In this document: positions 52,419-61,718 of the stretch, one piece after another | Layout of the letters: every line of letters begins with the position of its first letter | Numbering within the stretch: position 1 is the first letter of the stretch | Origin: Shimia sp039969785 | GTDB lineage: Bacteria > Pseudomonadota > Alphaproteobacteria > Rhodobacterales > Rhodobacteraceae | Direction: 5' to 3' | DNA length: 64,000 bases | Assembly (NCBI RefSeq): GCF_039969785.1 | Contig: NZ_JBDVNC010000016.1 | Location: forward strand, 186,001 to 250,000 | Made by a program: the position numbers and the translations under genes | The notes under the pieces: generated by a model | Seen by the model: the letters and a program-made list of their open reading frames with translations, nothing else | The model's database searches: none | What the model was told of the DNA's origin: nothing

Positions 52419-53645
52419 TTATTCAGCGTTTTCGATGATGCTCACGAAGTTTGCCTGAGCATCTTCTGCGCTGATCGATGGATCCGCAAAGAACTCTGTG
52501 AACAACGTGCTGACCTGATCGTTCGTATCTGGTGTGATCAGCATGTTTACGTCAGGCAGCAACGCCCCATCGGCCAACAATGCGAGGCCCTTTTTCATAC
52601 AGTCGTTTGCAGTGGAGAGGTCGATGTCACCCCGAACAGGCAACGAGCCTTTTTTGAGGTTAAAGGCGACTTGTGTTTCTGGCTTCAGCAACAACGCGGC
52701 CAGCTCTGCTTGCGCGGCAATCTGAGCATCGTCGGTTAGAACCGGAAAGTAGAATGCATCGCCACCAGTGGACAGTCGTGGGTTCGCGCCCAATCCTGCC
52801 AGACAGCTATAGTCTTCGCCTGCGACCGCCTCAGCGATAGCGAATTCACCCTGAGCCCAATCGCCCATGATCTGTCCGCCTGCTTTGCCAGTGATCACGA
52901 GGTTTGTCGCATCGTTCCAGTTTTGAACAGTTGACTTGGCCGACATGTCGCGGGCTTGGGCTGCGGCCTGAAAAACCGACGCAACATCTTCGCCAGCAGC
53001 GATTTCCGCATTCTTGTCGCCATAAACGCCGACAAAAACGTCGCTTGGAAGCAGGCTTGCCATCATCACGTTGAATGCGCCGCCTTGCTGCCAGCCTTGC
53101 TGACCCATCGCGAGAGGAATTTTGCCTGCCGCTTCCAAAGCGTCTGCTCCGGCGACAAACTCAGCCCAAGTTGTTGGGACTTCCAAACCGGCATCCTTGA
53201 ACGCCTGATGGCTAACCCAGAGCCACTGCCATGAGTGAATATTCACTGGAGCGCAATAAACTTTGCCGTCCACGGTACACGCGTCAAGCAGCGACGATGG
53301 GTTCACCAAATCGGCCCAACCTTCGGCTTCGGCGATATCGGTGATGTCACGTAGCAAACCTGCCTCGATCAACTCTTCCGCCTGACGGCCGTGGTTGAAC
53401 TGAAATGCGCCCATCGGGTCGCCACCGGTCAAACGGCTGACCATCACCGCACGCGCCGCCTCGCCGCCCGCGATTGCTGCGTCTACCCACGTGTTACCCG
53501 TAGCATCGAATGCTTTGGCAAATTCGCTTACCGCCTGGGCTTCGCCACCTGATGTCCACCAGTGCATGACTTCCAATTCGGTCGCATGCGCGCTGGTCGC
53601 ACCAACAAGTGCCGCCGTGCAGAGCAGTTTCTTTGCAATCTTCAT
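52419..53645 (-). CDS. ABC sugar transporter substrate-binding protein
   Basis: A 408-residue family 1 binding protein (glucose/xylose-type). Signal peptide ends TSAHA; the core has LEVMHWWTSGGEAQAVSEFA, GEAARAVMVSRLTGGDP and GGQIMGDWAQGEF, the pattern of high-affinity glucose- or mannose-type receptors. GGGAGGAG precedes the ATG. It is first in the importer operon and faces a divergent LacI gene. Confidence 0.87.
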   Translation of the reverse strand: MKIAKKLLCTAALVGATSAHATELEVMHWWTSGGEAQAVSEFAKAFDATGNTWVDAAIAGGEAARAVMVSRLTGGDPMGAFQFNHGRQAEELIEAGLLRDITDIAEAEGWADLVNPSSLLDACTVDGKVYCAPVNIHSWQWLWVSHQAFKDAGLEVPTTWAEFVAGADALEAAGKIPLAMGQQGWQQGGAFNVMMASLLPSDVFVGVYGDKNAEIAAGEDVASVFQAAAQARDMSAKSTVQNWNDATNLVITGKAGGQIMGDWAQGEFAIAEAVAGEDYSCLAGLGANPRLSTGGDAFYFPVLTDDAQIAAQAELAALLLKPETQVAFNLKKGSLPVRGDIDLSTANDCMKKGLALLADGALLPDVNMLITPDTNDQVSTLFTEFFADPSISAEDAQANFVSIIENAE

Positions 53646-53664
53646 AGTTCTCTCCTCCCTGAAC

Positions 53665-53696
53665 TAAATCGTTATAGAAACGCCTATAACGTTTTA
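53665..53696. promoter_or_regulatory. LacI operator in the sugar importer promoter
   Basis: CGTTATAG (53670-53677) and CTATAACG (53684-53691) form a perfect inverted repeat with a 6-base centre; extended arms raise it to 12 of 13 matched positions over 53665-53696. It lies 20 bp upstream of the binding-protein ATG, where a bound repressor would block transcription or initiation. Confidence 0.65.
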
Positions 53697-53894
53697 GATT
53701 GACCTGACAAGACATTTTTTCGTAGATCTGCAAGGCGGGGTGCAAATCTTGGCGGTGGTGATTATGATCAATTTAACCTGCTATATGGCGAACATCTGCG
53801 CCAATTATCTCCGCCGTCTCAAACGCTTGCTGCGGTTGCAAACAGTGGGCCGACGACGTTAAAAAGCGAGATGTCGCTTTAGAACTGGAAGCCG

Positions 53895-54890
53895 ATGACA
53901 GAGAAGCCCACCTTGAAAACAATCGCCAAGATCAGTGGATTTGCTGTTCCGACTGTGTCACGCGCATTGGGCAATGCACCGGATATCAGCGAATCAACCA
54001 AGCTGCGCGTACGTCAAATTGCGGATGAAATCGGATACATTCCCAACCGCGCCGGGGTCCGGCTGCGCACTGGGCGTACCAACGTTATCAGCTTGGTATT
54101 GTCGACAGACCATGATGTTATGAACCTGACGGCACGTTTGATCTCATCCGTGGCAGGAGGGCTTCGCGACACGCCCTATCATCTTGTGGTAACACCAGAA
54201 TTCCCCGGCGACGATCTGTTAAAGCCGATCAAATACATCGTCGAAACCGGGTCGGCGGACGCAATTATCATTAACCGGATTCGCCCCCACGATCCCCGCA
54301 TTAAATATATGATGGAGCGTAATTTCCCCTTTGCGACACATGGTCGGTCAGTCTGGTCAGACAAGCATTCGTACTATGACTACGACAATGGCATCTTTGC
54401 TGAAAACGCGGTTAGAACTCTGGCCGCCAAAGGGCGTAAGAACTTGCTTTTGGTTGCGCCTCCGACGGATCAAAGTTATGCGCTTGAGATGATTGGCGGG
54501 GCAAAACGTGCTGCCGAAGACTGCAATGTTGGGCTGAGTATCGCAGAAACTGTGACCAGCGACAGTCATCGTGACTTGATCACAGACGCGATTGCGCAGG
54601 CCCAGAAAACCGACGATGCCTATGACGGGATTATCTCAGGGTCCGCGAACGCAACCATGGCCGCGATTGCCGGGTTGGAATCTGTGGGTCTGAAAGTCAT
54701 GGAAGATGTCGATCTTTTTTCGAAAGAGACCGTGCCGTTTCTGTCCATGTTCAGGCCCGGCATTCTCACAGAACACGAAGACATTGCCCGGGCGGGCGAG
54801 TTTCTGGCTCACGCGGCGGTGCAAGCGGCACGCGAGCCTCAAGCTGCGCCGATGCAAGTCATAGAAGTCGCAAAACGCAAAGAGTGCTGA
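53895..54890 (+). CDS. LacI-family regulator of the sugar importer
   Basis: A 331-residue repressor with helix-turn-helix TIAKISGFAVPTVSRALGNA and sensor-domain segments RTNVISLVLSTDHDVMN and DAIIINRIRPHDPRI. It is divergent from the ABC operon with a strong palindrome between them, so it probably controls 47550-53645. Only GGAAG serves as ribosome-binding site. The 268 bp after its stop hold no gene I can support. Confidence 0.88.
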   Translation: MTEKPTLKTIAKISGFAVPTVSRALGNAPDISESTKLRVRQIADEIGYIPNRAGVRLRTGRTNVISLVLSTDHDVMNLTARLISSVAGGLRDTPYHLVVTPEFPGDDLLKPIKYIVETGSADAIIINRIRPHDPRIKYMMERNFPFATHGRSVWSDKHSYYDYDNGIFAENAVRTLAAKGRKNLLLVAPPTDQSYALEMIGGAKRAAEDCNVGLSIAETVTSDSHRDLITDAIAQAQKTDDAYDGIISGSANATMAAIAGLESVGLKVMEDVDLFSKETVPFLSMFRPGILTEHEDIARAGEFLAHAAVQAAREPQAAPMQVIEVAKRKEC

Positions 54891-55158
54891 CGAAAATAGA
54901 CTGTGAATGGTGCCCGTGTATTGTGCGGATTTTACATTGTCTGAATGACTCGCATGATGCGCCAAAATACCTGCAAATTTCCACACGCGAGATCATGCCG
55001 GATATCAATTCTGGGCGCAATCATCCGCACCATGATCTTTCCCGGACGTTGGGTACGACCAGAACACAATCGTATCGCTTAAACCCGGAAACTCAGACAC
55101 CTCCAGTTTTGAACGCATGCATGAAACCTAACTGTTCTATTTGAGACCCATCAGAGCC

Positions 55159-56097
55159 TCAAAATTTCACCTTATGCCCGCCTTTCAGATCCAGAATTTC
55201 GCGCGCTTCGTCCGGCGTTGCGACCTCACATCCTAAATCTTCGACGATCCGACGAATTTTCGCGACCTGTTGGGCATTGCTCTCGGCCAGTTGGCCCCGG
55301 CTGATAAACAGGCTGTCTTCCAATCCGACCCGAACATTGCCGCCCATCTGGCTGGCCGTCGTTGCCAGCGACATCTGAGCCCCCCCGGCCCCCAGGACAG
55401 ACCAGCGATAGTCATCGCCAAAAAGCCGGTCGGCAGTGCGCTTCATGAATAGCAGGTTATCGACCTCTGGCCCGATCCCGCCCAGTATCCCAAAAATGAA
55501 CTGAATAAAGACCGGTGCTTCGAACAGTCCAATGTCCATACAGAACTTCAGGTTATACAGATGCCCGACATCGTAGCATTCATGTTCGAACTTGATACCG
55601 TGTGGCGCCAGCGTTTCCGCCGCCTCTTTGATGTCGCGAAATGTGTTGCGGAAAATATTCTGATCTGACCCGGCCACATAGTCCTTTTCCCAATCGAATT
55701 TCCAGTCGTCATCCTTGTATCGGTTTGCCAGGGGATGGAATGAAAAGTTCATTGACCCCATGTTCAGCGAACACATCTCGGGGCTAAAGGTTTTGGCCGG
55801 GGTGATCCGGTCCTGAATGGACAACGTCAGCGACCCCCCGGTCGACAGGTTCACAACGGCATCCGATGCCTGCTTAATGCGTGGCAAAAATGGCGCGAAA
55901 TCGCGGGGATCAACTGAGGGAGATCCGTCGTTGGGATTGCGCGCATGAAGATGCAGGATCGACGCGCCCGCCTCGGCTGCATCCATCGCCTGCTTTGCAA
56001 TGTCGTCATACGTATATGGCAGCGCGTCAGACATGGTTGGCGTGTGGATTGCACCGGTAACGGCACATGTAATAATTGTTTTCTTTTGACGTCCCAT
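55159..56097 (-). CDS. BKACE-family beta-keto acid cleavage enzyme
   Basis: A 312-residue DUF849/BKACE protein. The zinc-binding His49 and His51 are in ILHLHARNP, followed by the LSTGGS substrate loop and a late GLEDSLFISRGQLA. Family members condense a beta-keto acid with acetyl-CoA to give acetoacetyl-CoA plus a shortened acid, as in lysine or carnitine degradation. The start at 56097 lies one base from the livM-type stop. It is the last gene of the operon, which also holds a 3-hydroxyacyl-CoA-type dehydrogenase that could make its keto substrate. Confidence 0.82.
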   Translation of the reverse strand: MGRQKKTIITCAVTGAIHTPTMSDALPYTYDDIAKQAMDAAEAGASILHLHARNPNDGSPSVDPRDFAPFLPRIKQASDAVVNLSTGGSLTLSIQDRITPAKTFSPEMCSLNMGSMNFSFHPLANRYKDDDWKFDWEKDYVAGSDQNIFRNTFRDIKEAAETLAPHGIKFEHECYDVGHLYNLKFCMDIGLFEAPVFIQFIFGILGGIGPEVDNLLFMKRTADRLFGDDYRWSVLGAGGAQMSLATTASQMGGNVRVGLEDSLFISRGQLAESNAQQVAKIRRIVEDLGCEVATPDEAREILDLKGGHKVKF

Positions 56098-56098
56098 G

Positions 56099-57127
56099 TC
56101 AGACTCCCTTTTCTTGTTTCGGGGCAATCACGCGATACCCCAGTGGAAAAAGCTGCAAATCAAATCGGCTGCGGATTAGTCCCCAAATGCCCTTGGGGGC
56201 TTTCAACATCATAACGATGGCCACCACTCCAAGAACGATCAGATAAGTCGTGCCAAGGTCAGCAAGTGTTTCGCGCAGCGCAAAAAATACCAGCGTCCCG
56301 ATGATTGGCCCCTCGATGGTTCCAATACCTCCGATTACAACGATGAATATTACGAATGCTGTCCAGTCGTTTACGCTGAATGCGGCATCGGGTGAAATGC
56401 GCAGTTTTTGTAGGAAAATCAGCGCGCCGATCATCGACGTCAGCGCCGAAGTAACAACGTAGACAGTGAACTTAGTGCGCCAGATGTCGATGCCCAGTGA
56501 CCCTGCGGCGAGTTCGTTGTCGCGGATCGCAGTCAAGGCCAGTCCTTTTCGCGATCTCAGAAAAAGATATACCGCCGTCACGACCAACACTGCGGCCCCT
56601 AGTGCCAGCCAGTAGCTTAACGACTCCCGCATCGCGCGCTTGGAAGCGAGTGATTTGACAATGGCTACGGGCAACGAGGAACCTGACCCGCCGCCAAGCG
56701 CCGAAATCTGCGCAAACCCCAGCCGGAACACTTCGGCTATCACCCATGTTCCAATCGCAAAATAGGCACCGCGCAACCGGAAAATCAGCACCGCCACCGG
56801 AACCGAAATCAGCGCGCCCAAAACACCTGCCGACGCGATCGCAGCCACAGGGTGCAGCCCACCTAACATCGTCAGGGCAAACAGCATATAGCCGCCAAAC
56901 CCGACAAAAGCCTGCTGTCCGACAGAGACCAGCCCGGCATACCCCGCCATAAGGTTCCAAAGGCTTGCAAGGGCGAGATACAAAAACAGCTCCCCCATAA
57001 GGCGCATATCGGCTCGCCCGGCCCACCATGGGGCAGCGATCAAAGTGATCAAGACAAGCGCGCCCAACACTGCAGATACCTGGGCAGCGCGGGACGAACG
57101 GGTTACAGAATAGTCCTGAATGCTCAT
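56099..57127 (-). CDS. LIV-type ABC transporter permease (LivM)
   Basis: A 342-residue branched-chain amino acid-type permease with GYAGLVSVGQQAFVGFGGY, LTAIRDNELAAGSLGID and GGIGTIEGPIIGTLVF. The ATG at 57127 overlaps the livH-type stop (ATGA). It partners LivH. These systems also carry amides, urea and aromatic acids. Confidence 0.88.
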   Translation of the reverse strand: MSIQDYSVTRSSRAAQVSAVLGALVLITLIAAPWWAGRADMRLMGELFLYLALASLWNLMAGYAGLVSVGQQAFVGFGGYMLFALTMLGGLHPVAAIASAGVLGALISVPVAVLIFRLRGAYFAIGTWVIAEVFRLGFAQISALGGGSGSSLPVAIVKSLASKRAMRESLSYWLALGAAVLVVTAVYLFLRSRKGLALTAIRDNELAAGSLGIDIWRTKFTVYVVTSALTSMIGALIFLQKLRISPDAAFSVNDWTAFVIFIVVIGGIGTIEGPIIGTLVFFALRETLADLGTTYLIVLGVVAIVMMLKAPKGIWGLIRSRFDLQLFPLGYRVIAPKQEKGV

Positions 57128-57987
57128 GCTGCGATCCTCGGGAACAGGCCGTTTGGCCGAATGGCAAGGATCACCAGAAAGACGATATGTCCGGACAGGA
57201 TTTGCCATCCGGGATCAATTTTTGCGCCCACGGTCTGGGCCACGCCCAAAATGACACCGCCTGCCAACGTTCCCCACAGATTTCCAAGACCGCCGATTAT
57301 CACGGCTTCAAACCCAAAGATCAGGCGCCCACCGCCAATGGAGGGATCAAAGCTTGTGCGAATGCCCAGCAAGATGCCCGCAATGGCCGTCACCGCCAAT
57401 GCAAGCGCCATGGCCAGCCCGAAGATGTGACGTCTGTTCAAGCCCATCAACTGCGCAATATCCTGATTGTCCGAAACAGCACGGAAAGCCCGCCCAAGGC
57501 TCGTATGGTAAAAGGTCCACTGCAATCCCCAGATCACAACAAGGGCGACCAAAAACGTAAGGACCGGCAGCACACCAAGTGTTAGATCACCCAGCGCAAA
57601 GCTTGCCGTTTCCAATGCCCCTGCATCCATTTTTTGCGGATCGGCAGTGTACACTTCCAGCAGTCCATTTTGCAAAATCACGCTCAGCCCGAAAGTCACC
57701 AAAAGAGGGGGCAGCAGGTCGTCTCCCAATGTCTGGTTCAACAAGCCCCGCTGCAGCACATAGCCAATGGCGCCCATCGTCGGCACCACAAGGACCAAGG
57801 CAACAAGCGGGTGTATCCCGGTTGCCGATGTCACCGTCAGCCCCAAATAGGCCGCAAGCACAATAAGATCACCATGGGCGATATTAACCAATCGCATCAC
57901 CCCGAAAATCAACGACAAACCAGCTGCAAACAGCGCGTAAAGCCCGCCCAGCAAAGTGCCCTGAACAATAGCATTCAGCCAATCCAT
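57124..57987 (-). CDS. LIV-type ABC transporter permease (LivH)
   Basis: A 287-residue permease with LSLIFGVMRLVNIAHGDLI, LGRAFRAVSDNQDIAQLMGL and the GGLGNLWGTLAGG motif. The start at 57987 (MDWLNAIVQG) sits one base past the livF-type stop; the frame is open to 58128 but there it is antisense-free coding of livF, so the shorter form is right. Confidence 0.88.
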   Translation of the reverse strand: MDWLNAIVQGTLLGGLYALFAAGLSLIFGVMRLVNIAHGDLIVLAAYLGLTVTSATGIHPLVALVLVVPTMGAIGYVLQRGLLNQTLGDDLLPPLLVTFGLSVILQNGLLEVYTADPQKMDAGALETASFALGDLTLGVLPVLTFLVALVVIWGLQWTFYHTSLGRAFRAVSDNQDIAQLMGLNRRHIFGLAMALALAVTAIAGILLGIRTSFDPSIGGGRLIFGFEAVIIGGLGNLWGTLAGGVILGVAQTVGAKIDPGWQILSGHIVFLVILAIRPNGLFPRIAA

Positions 57988-57988
57988 G

Positions 57989-58696
57989 TCATTCGATCCC
58001 AAAATAAGCGCGCGAGATGTCCTCGCGGGAAACCGTGTCAGACGCGCTTTCAAGGGACACGCGCCCTTCTTGCAGGCAATAGACACGGGAAGAAACGGAC
58101 AGCGCCTTTGTGATGTCCTGTTCGACAATCATGGCGCTCATCCCTTCTCCGATGATGTCAGGCAAAGCCTTGTAGATGTCCTTGATAATGATCGGCGCCA
58201 ACCCAAGGCTGATCTCGTCAAACAAGATCAAATCCGGGTTCGCCATCAGGGCCCTGCCAATCGCAACCATTTGCTGTTGGCCGCCCGACAACGATGTCGC
58301 CCCTTGATCCTTGCGGTCTTTCAGAATTGGAAAAAGCCGGTAAACCGCATCCAAATCCCATGGACCAGACCGCCCAACCTGCGCCCCGATCATCAGGTTC
58401 TCACGCACAGAAAGAGACGGGAAAAGCTGCCGGCCTTCGGGCACCATTGCCAGGCCACGCATGGCCACTTCGTCGGCCCGCAGGCTGCTGATATCTTTTC
58501 CGCGATATTTGATCTGGTTCGCGCCGTTGTCCAACAACCCGGTTATCGAGCGCATCAGCGTGGTTTTACCAGCTCCGTTAGCGCCAATAATGGCCAAAAT
58601 CTCACCGGGTTTCACGTCCAGTTCGACACCATAGAGCGCTTGGAAATCGCCATAAAAAGCATCAAGATCCGATATTTGCAGAATTGTGTCAGGCAT
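57989..58696 (-). CDS. LIV-type ABC transporter ATPase (LivF)
   Basis: A 235-residue ATPase with Walker A GANGAGKTT at 38-46, SLSGGQQQMVAIGRALM and LFDEISLGLAP. Start at 58696 (MPDTILQISD) overlaps the livG-type stop by 8 bp. It pairs with LivG. Confidence 0.9.
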   Translation of the reverse strand: MPDTILQISDLDAFYGDFQALYGVELDVKPGEILAIIGANGAGKTTLMRSITGLLDNGANQIKYRGKDISSLRADEVAMRGLAMVPEGRQLFPSLSVRENLMIGAQVGRSGPWDLDAVYRLFPILKDRKDQGATSLSGGQQQMVAIGRALMANPDLILFDEISLGLAPIIIKDIYKALPDIIGEGMSAMIVEQDITKALSVSSRVYCLQEGRVSLESASDTVSREDISRAYFGIE

Positions 58697-59417
58697 CCGC
58701 TTCGATCCCCAGATAAATTTCTTTGACTTCCGGGCTGTCCATGATGACATGTGGGTCGCCTTCGGCAATTTTTCTGCCAAAATCGATCACGATAAGCCTG
58801 TCCACCACTGCCAAAAGAGCGTGAACGACATGTTCAATCCATATAATCGTGACGCCGCCTGCGTGAATTTCCCTGATGGTTTGTACCAAAGACTGGCACT
58901 CGGCCTCGGTCAGGCCACCCGCGATTTCGTCCAGCAACAACAGTTTTGGCTTGGCGCATAAGGCGCGTGTCAGCTCCAGTCGTTTCCGCTCGAGCAGTGT
59001 TAAGCTGCCTGCCAGCACGTTTGCTTTGGCCAGCAATTCGGTTTTCTCCAGCACCGACAGACAAAACATTTCGGCCGAATGTCCGCGCATTCCGGCCGAC
59101 TGCGTGGCGGCAATCATTGCGTTTTCAAACACCGTCATGCCCGAAAATGGCTGTGGTACCTGAAACGACCTTGCGATCCCGGCGTGACTTCGGCGCGCAG
59201 CTGTCCAGCCTGTTACGTTTTGTCCGTCAAACTGAACCTGCCCTGCATCTGGCCCAAGCGTCCCGGTGATCAGATTAAACATCGACGTTTTGCCCGCGCC
59301 GTTTGGTCCGATCACGCCCAGCGCGTCGCCCTGCTGAACCTCGTAGCTTAGCGCATCGGCAACAGTCACCGCCCCGAAAGCTTTGTTCAGAGAATCCAGT
59401 TTTAAAAGAGTGCTCAT
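58689..59417 (-). CDS. LIV-type ABC transporter ATPase (LivG)
   Basis: A 242-residue ATPase with Walker A GPNGAGKTS at 37-45, the family segment HAGIARSFQVPQPFSGMTV, and LLLDEIAGGLTEAE as Walker B. The signature loop reads LTLLERKRLELTRAL rather than the classic LSGGQ, as is common in LivG relatives. Confidence 0.9.
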   Translation of the reverse strand: MSTLLKLDSLNKAFGAVTVADALSYEVQQGDALGVIGPNGAGKTSMFNLITGTLGPDAGQVQFDGQNVTGWTAARRSHAGIARSFQVPQPFSGMTVFENAMIAATQSAGMRGHSAEMFCLSVLEKTELLAKANVLAGSLTLLERKRLELTRALCAKPKLLLLDEIAGGLTEAECQSLVQTIREIHAGGVTIIWIEHVVHALLAVVDRLIVIDFGRKIAEGDPHVIMDSPEVKEIYLGIEADA

Positions 59418-59469
59418 TTTCGCCTCAGGAATGAGAGTGCGGCGCCTTGAACCGGCGCCGCTTTGTGCG

Positions 59470-60744
59470 TTACGCCAACAGTTTCATTTCTGCCGTTACC
59501 GGGATGTCAGGTGCCGCGGAATTTGCCACGATCTTAAGGTCAAACGCGTCGCCTTCCTTTTGCCACTGACCGGCAACCAACGGCGTTTTCGTGACGTTGT
59601 TGATTGGCCCATTGGCCCAATTCACATTCCCAACGATCGTGTCCAGATTGGTTCCGGTTATCGCCGAAACGATGGCCTCGGGATCTTCAAGGTCTTCCGC
59701 GCGAGACACGACATCCGCCACCACTTCAAACAACGCGTGTTTGAACCCAATCGGCTGCGTCCAGGGACGTCCGGTTGATGACGCATATCCGTCTGCAAGC
59801 TCTTTTGATGACGCCCCGCTCAGCGAAGACGCAAACGGATGATTGGGCGACCACCAAACTTCAGACGACAACCCGTCGCCACGATCGCCCAGCGATGCAA
59901 TGACCGACGGGAAGAGCAACGCCTTGCCGATAGTGACTATCTTGGGATTGAAGCCCTGTTGAGCCGCCTGAGACCAGAAAGTCGCGAAATCAGGTGGGAT
60001 CATGTTACCGGTAACGATTTCACATCCTGCGTCCTTGAACGCTGCAATATAATTCGAAAAGTCATCCGAAAGCGGCTGGTACCGGCCCGGATCGATCAGA
60101 TTGTATCCGGCTGCGGCCAATGGCTTGGGCAATCCCAGCTCTGCATGACCCCACGCATTGCCATCCGCATCATTTGGGAACAACCCGCCAACGGTCTTTG
60201 GCACACCGGTGCTTCCCCACATATCCAGAAACGCGCCAATCACGTCCTCCAGGCCCCAGAAGAAATGATAGGTCGAGGCAAACCCTTCGCCCGGCACCCC
60301 GTTGCGACCGAAGAAATAAGGCTGCCACGGGCAATCAGTGGTGATGCACGGCACTTCGTTGACCTCGGCCTGATCTGAAACCGGGTTAACGGTGTCAGGC
60401 GTTGATGCGGCGACAATGATGTCCACCTCATCGCCAAGGATCAGATCGGCGGCCACTTCGGCGGCACGGTTTGGGTTTGACTGGCTGTCTTTCGAAATGA
60501 TTTCGACGCTCCAGCTTTTGCCATTGTTTTCAATGCCACCGGCAAAGGCTTTCTCAATGCCTGCCAACACATATTCGTCCGCTTCGGCAAAACCGGCCAA
60601 TGGACCGGTGCGCGGGCTGACGTGGCCAATGCGCAGTGTCGGCGTCGCGGCATAGGCGCGCGAGCTTTTGAGAATGGCGGGTGTCGCCACAAGTGCACTT
60701 GCCCCCAATAGGAATGATCTGCGAGTCGTTTGTTTCTTCTTCAT
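59470..60744 (-). CDS. LIV-type ABC transporter substrate-binding protein
   Basis: A 424-residue periplasmic receptor. The N terminus has a twin-arginine-like TRRSFLLGASAL signal, cleaved near RAYA, then RIGHVSPRTGPLAGFAEAD, the LivJ/amide-binding fold. It is the first transporter gene in transcription order after the enzymes. The ligand is not recognisable; the following enzymes suggest an organic acid. Confidence 0.87.
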   Translation of the reverse strand: MKKKQTTRRSFLLGASALVATPAILKSSRAYAATPTLRIGHVSPRTGPLAGFAEADEYVLAGIEKAFAGGIENNGKSWSVEIISKDSQSNPNRAAEVAADLILGDEVDIIVAASTPDTVNPVSDQAEVNEVPCITTDCPWQPYFFGRNGVPGEGFASTYHFFWGLEDVIGAFLDMWGSTGVPKTVGGLFPNDADGNAWGHAELGLPKPLAAAGYNLIDPGRYQPLSDDFSNYIAAFKDAGCEIVTGNMIPPDFATFWSQAAQQGFNPKIVTIGKALLFPSVIASLGDRGDGLSSEVWWSPNHPFASSLSGASSKELADGYASSTGRPWTQPIGFKHALFEVVADVVSRAEDLEDPEAIVSAITGTNLDTIVGNVNWANGPINNVTKTPLVAGQWQKEGDAFDLKIVANSAAPDIPVTAEMKLLA

Positions 60745-60790
60745 GTCTGGTCCTCCCTGCGCTGGTACCTTTCCCAGCCTCCGTTTCGTG

Positions 60791-61714
60791 CTACAAAATG
60801 TTGTCCAGTTTCTTCAGGTGGGCAGTCACCCGGTCACGGACGGCCTGTGCTTCGGCCTCTGTCCAAGTGCGAAACCCTTCGCCTGTCTTCATGCCCAGCC
60901 GCCCCTCTTTCACCAGTTGTTCCAAATAAGGCGACGGGCCTTGCCTATCTTCTAAGTCGTGCAAAACGTTTTCATGGATATCCAGCGTCAGATCAGTTCC
61001 AACAAGATCCGCGTTTTCCAACGGTCCGAGAACTGCCAGCCGACGGCCAAAACTTGCCTTGATCACCGTATCAACGGATTGGGCGTCACAAATCCCGTTT
61101 TCCACAAGGCTTACAGCCTCGCGCCACAATGCATGCTGCAAGCGATTGCCAATAAAGCCAGGCACATCCTTGTGTACCATAACCGGTGTTTTGCCAGCAT
61201 CCTGCAACAGGTCGTACATAGACTGCGCCACGTTTGAATCAGTCCATTCGGTCCGCACCACTTCGACCAGCGGGATCATATGCGGCGGGTTCCACCAATG
61301 TGTTCCAACGGCCCGCGCCTTGTTGCGCAGTTTTGACATGATTTGAGTGATTGGTATCACAGAGGTGTTGGACGCCAGGATGCAGTCTTGTGGTGCATGC
61401 TCCTCGATTTCGGCAAATAGCTGTTGCTTTAGGCCCAGCTTTTCTGGGGCCGCCTCAAACACAAAATGTGCATCGCGCACCGCCGCTGCAATGCTGTCAT
61501 CAACTCTGATCCGTTTCAGCGCATTGGCGGTGGATGTGCCGTCTTCACCCAGATCCTGCATGCTTTGGTGTATTCGATCAATCACGCTGTCCCGCGCTTC
61601 GGCGTTCGGATCTGTGATCGCAACGTTTTGACCAGCACGTGCCAGGATCAGCGCAATCCCGTGCCCCATAAGCCCGGCGCCAACCATTGCGATATTTTGA
61701 TTTTTCGTCACCAT
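60791..61714 (-). CDS. 3-hydroxyacyl-CoA dehydrogenase-family protein
   Basis: A 307-residue NAD-dependent dehydrogenase: VGAGLMGHG at 11-19, EAAPEKLGLKQQLFAEIE, and the catalytic His in GTHWWNPPH. Relatives include 3-hydroxybutyryl-CoA, L-carnitine and L-gulonate dehydrogenases. The start at 61714 gives the normal N terminus; the upstream in-frame part to 61810 overlaps the SDR gene. With BKACE in the same operon a hydroxy-acid to keto-acid step followed by acetyl-CoA-dependent cleavage is plausible. Confidence 0.8.
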   Translation of the reverse strand: MVTKNQNIAMVGAGLMGHGIALILARAGQNVAITDPNAEARDSVIDRIHQSMQDLGEDGTSTANALKRIRVDDSIAAAVRDAHFVFEAAPEKLGLKQQLFAEIEEHAPQDCILASNTSVIPITQIMSKLRNKARAVGTHWWNPPHMIPLVEVVRTEWTDSNVAQSMYDLLQDAGKTPVMVHKDVPGFIGNRLQHALWREAVSLVENGICDAQSVDTVIKASFGRRLAVLGPLENADLVGTDLTLDIHENVLHDLEDRQGPSPYLEQLVKEGRLGMKTGEGFRTWTEAEAQAVRDRVTAHLKKLDNIL

Positions 61715-61718
61715 CTGA

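Noticed and set aside
54884..55144. 86-codon open frame after the LacI gene
   Set aside because: Overlaps the LacI stop, has no domain and an unlikely composition; treated as non-coding.
60791..61714. L-carnitine dehydrogenase as a firm call, with BKACE
   Set aside because: The pairing is suggestive, but other proteins of the operon do not fit carnitine degradation and no diagnostic residue was identified.
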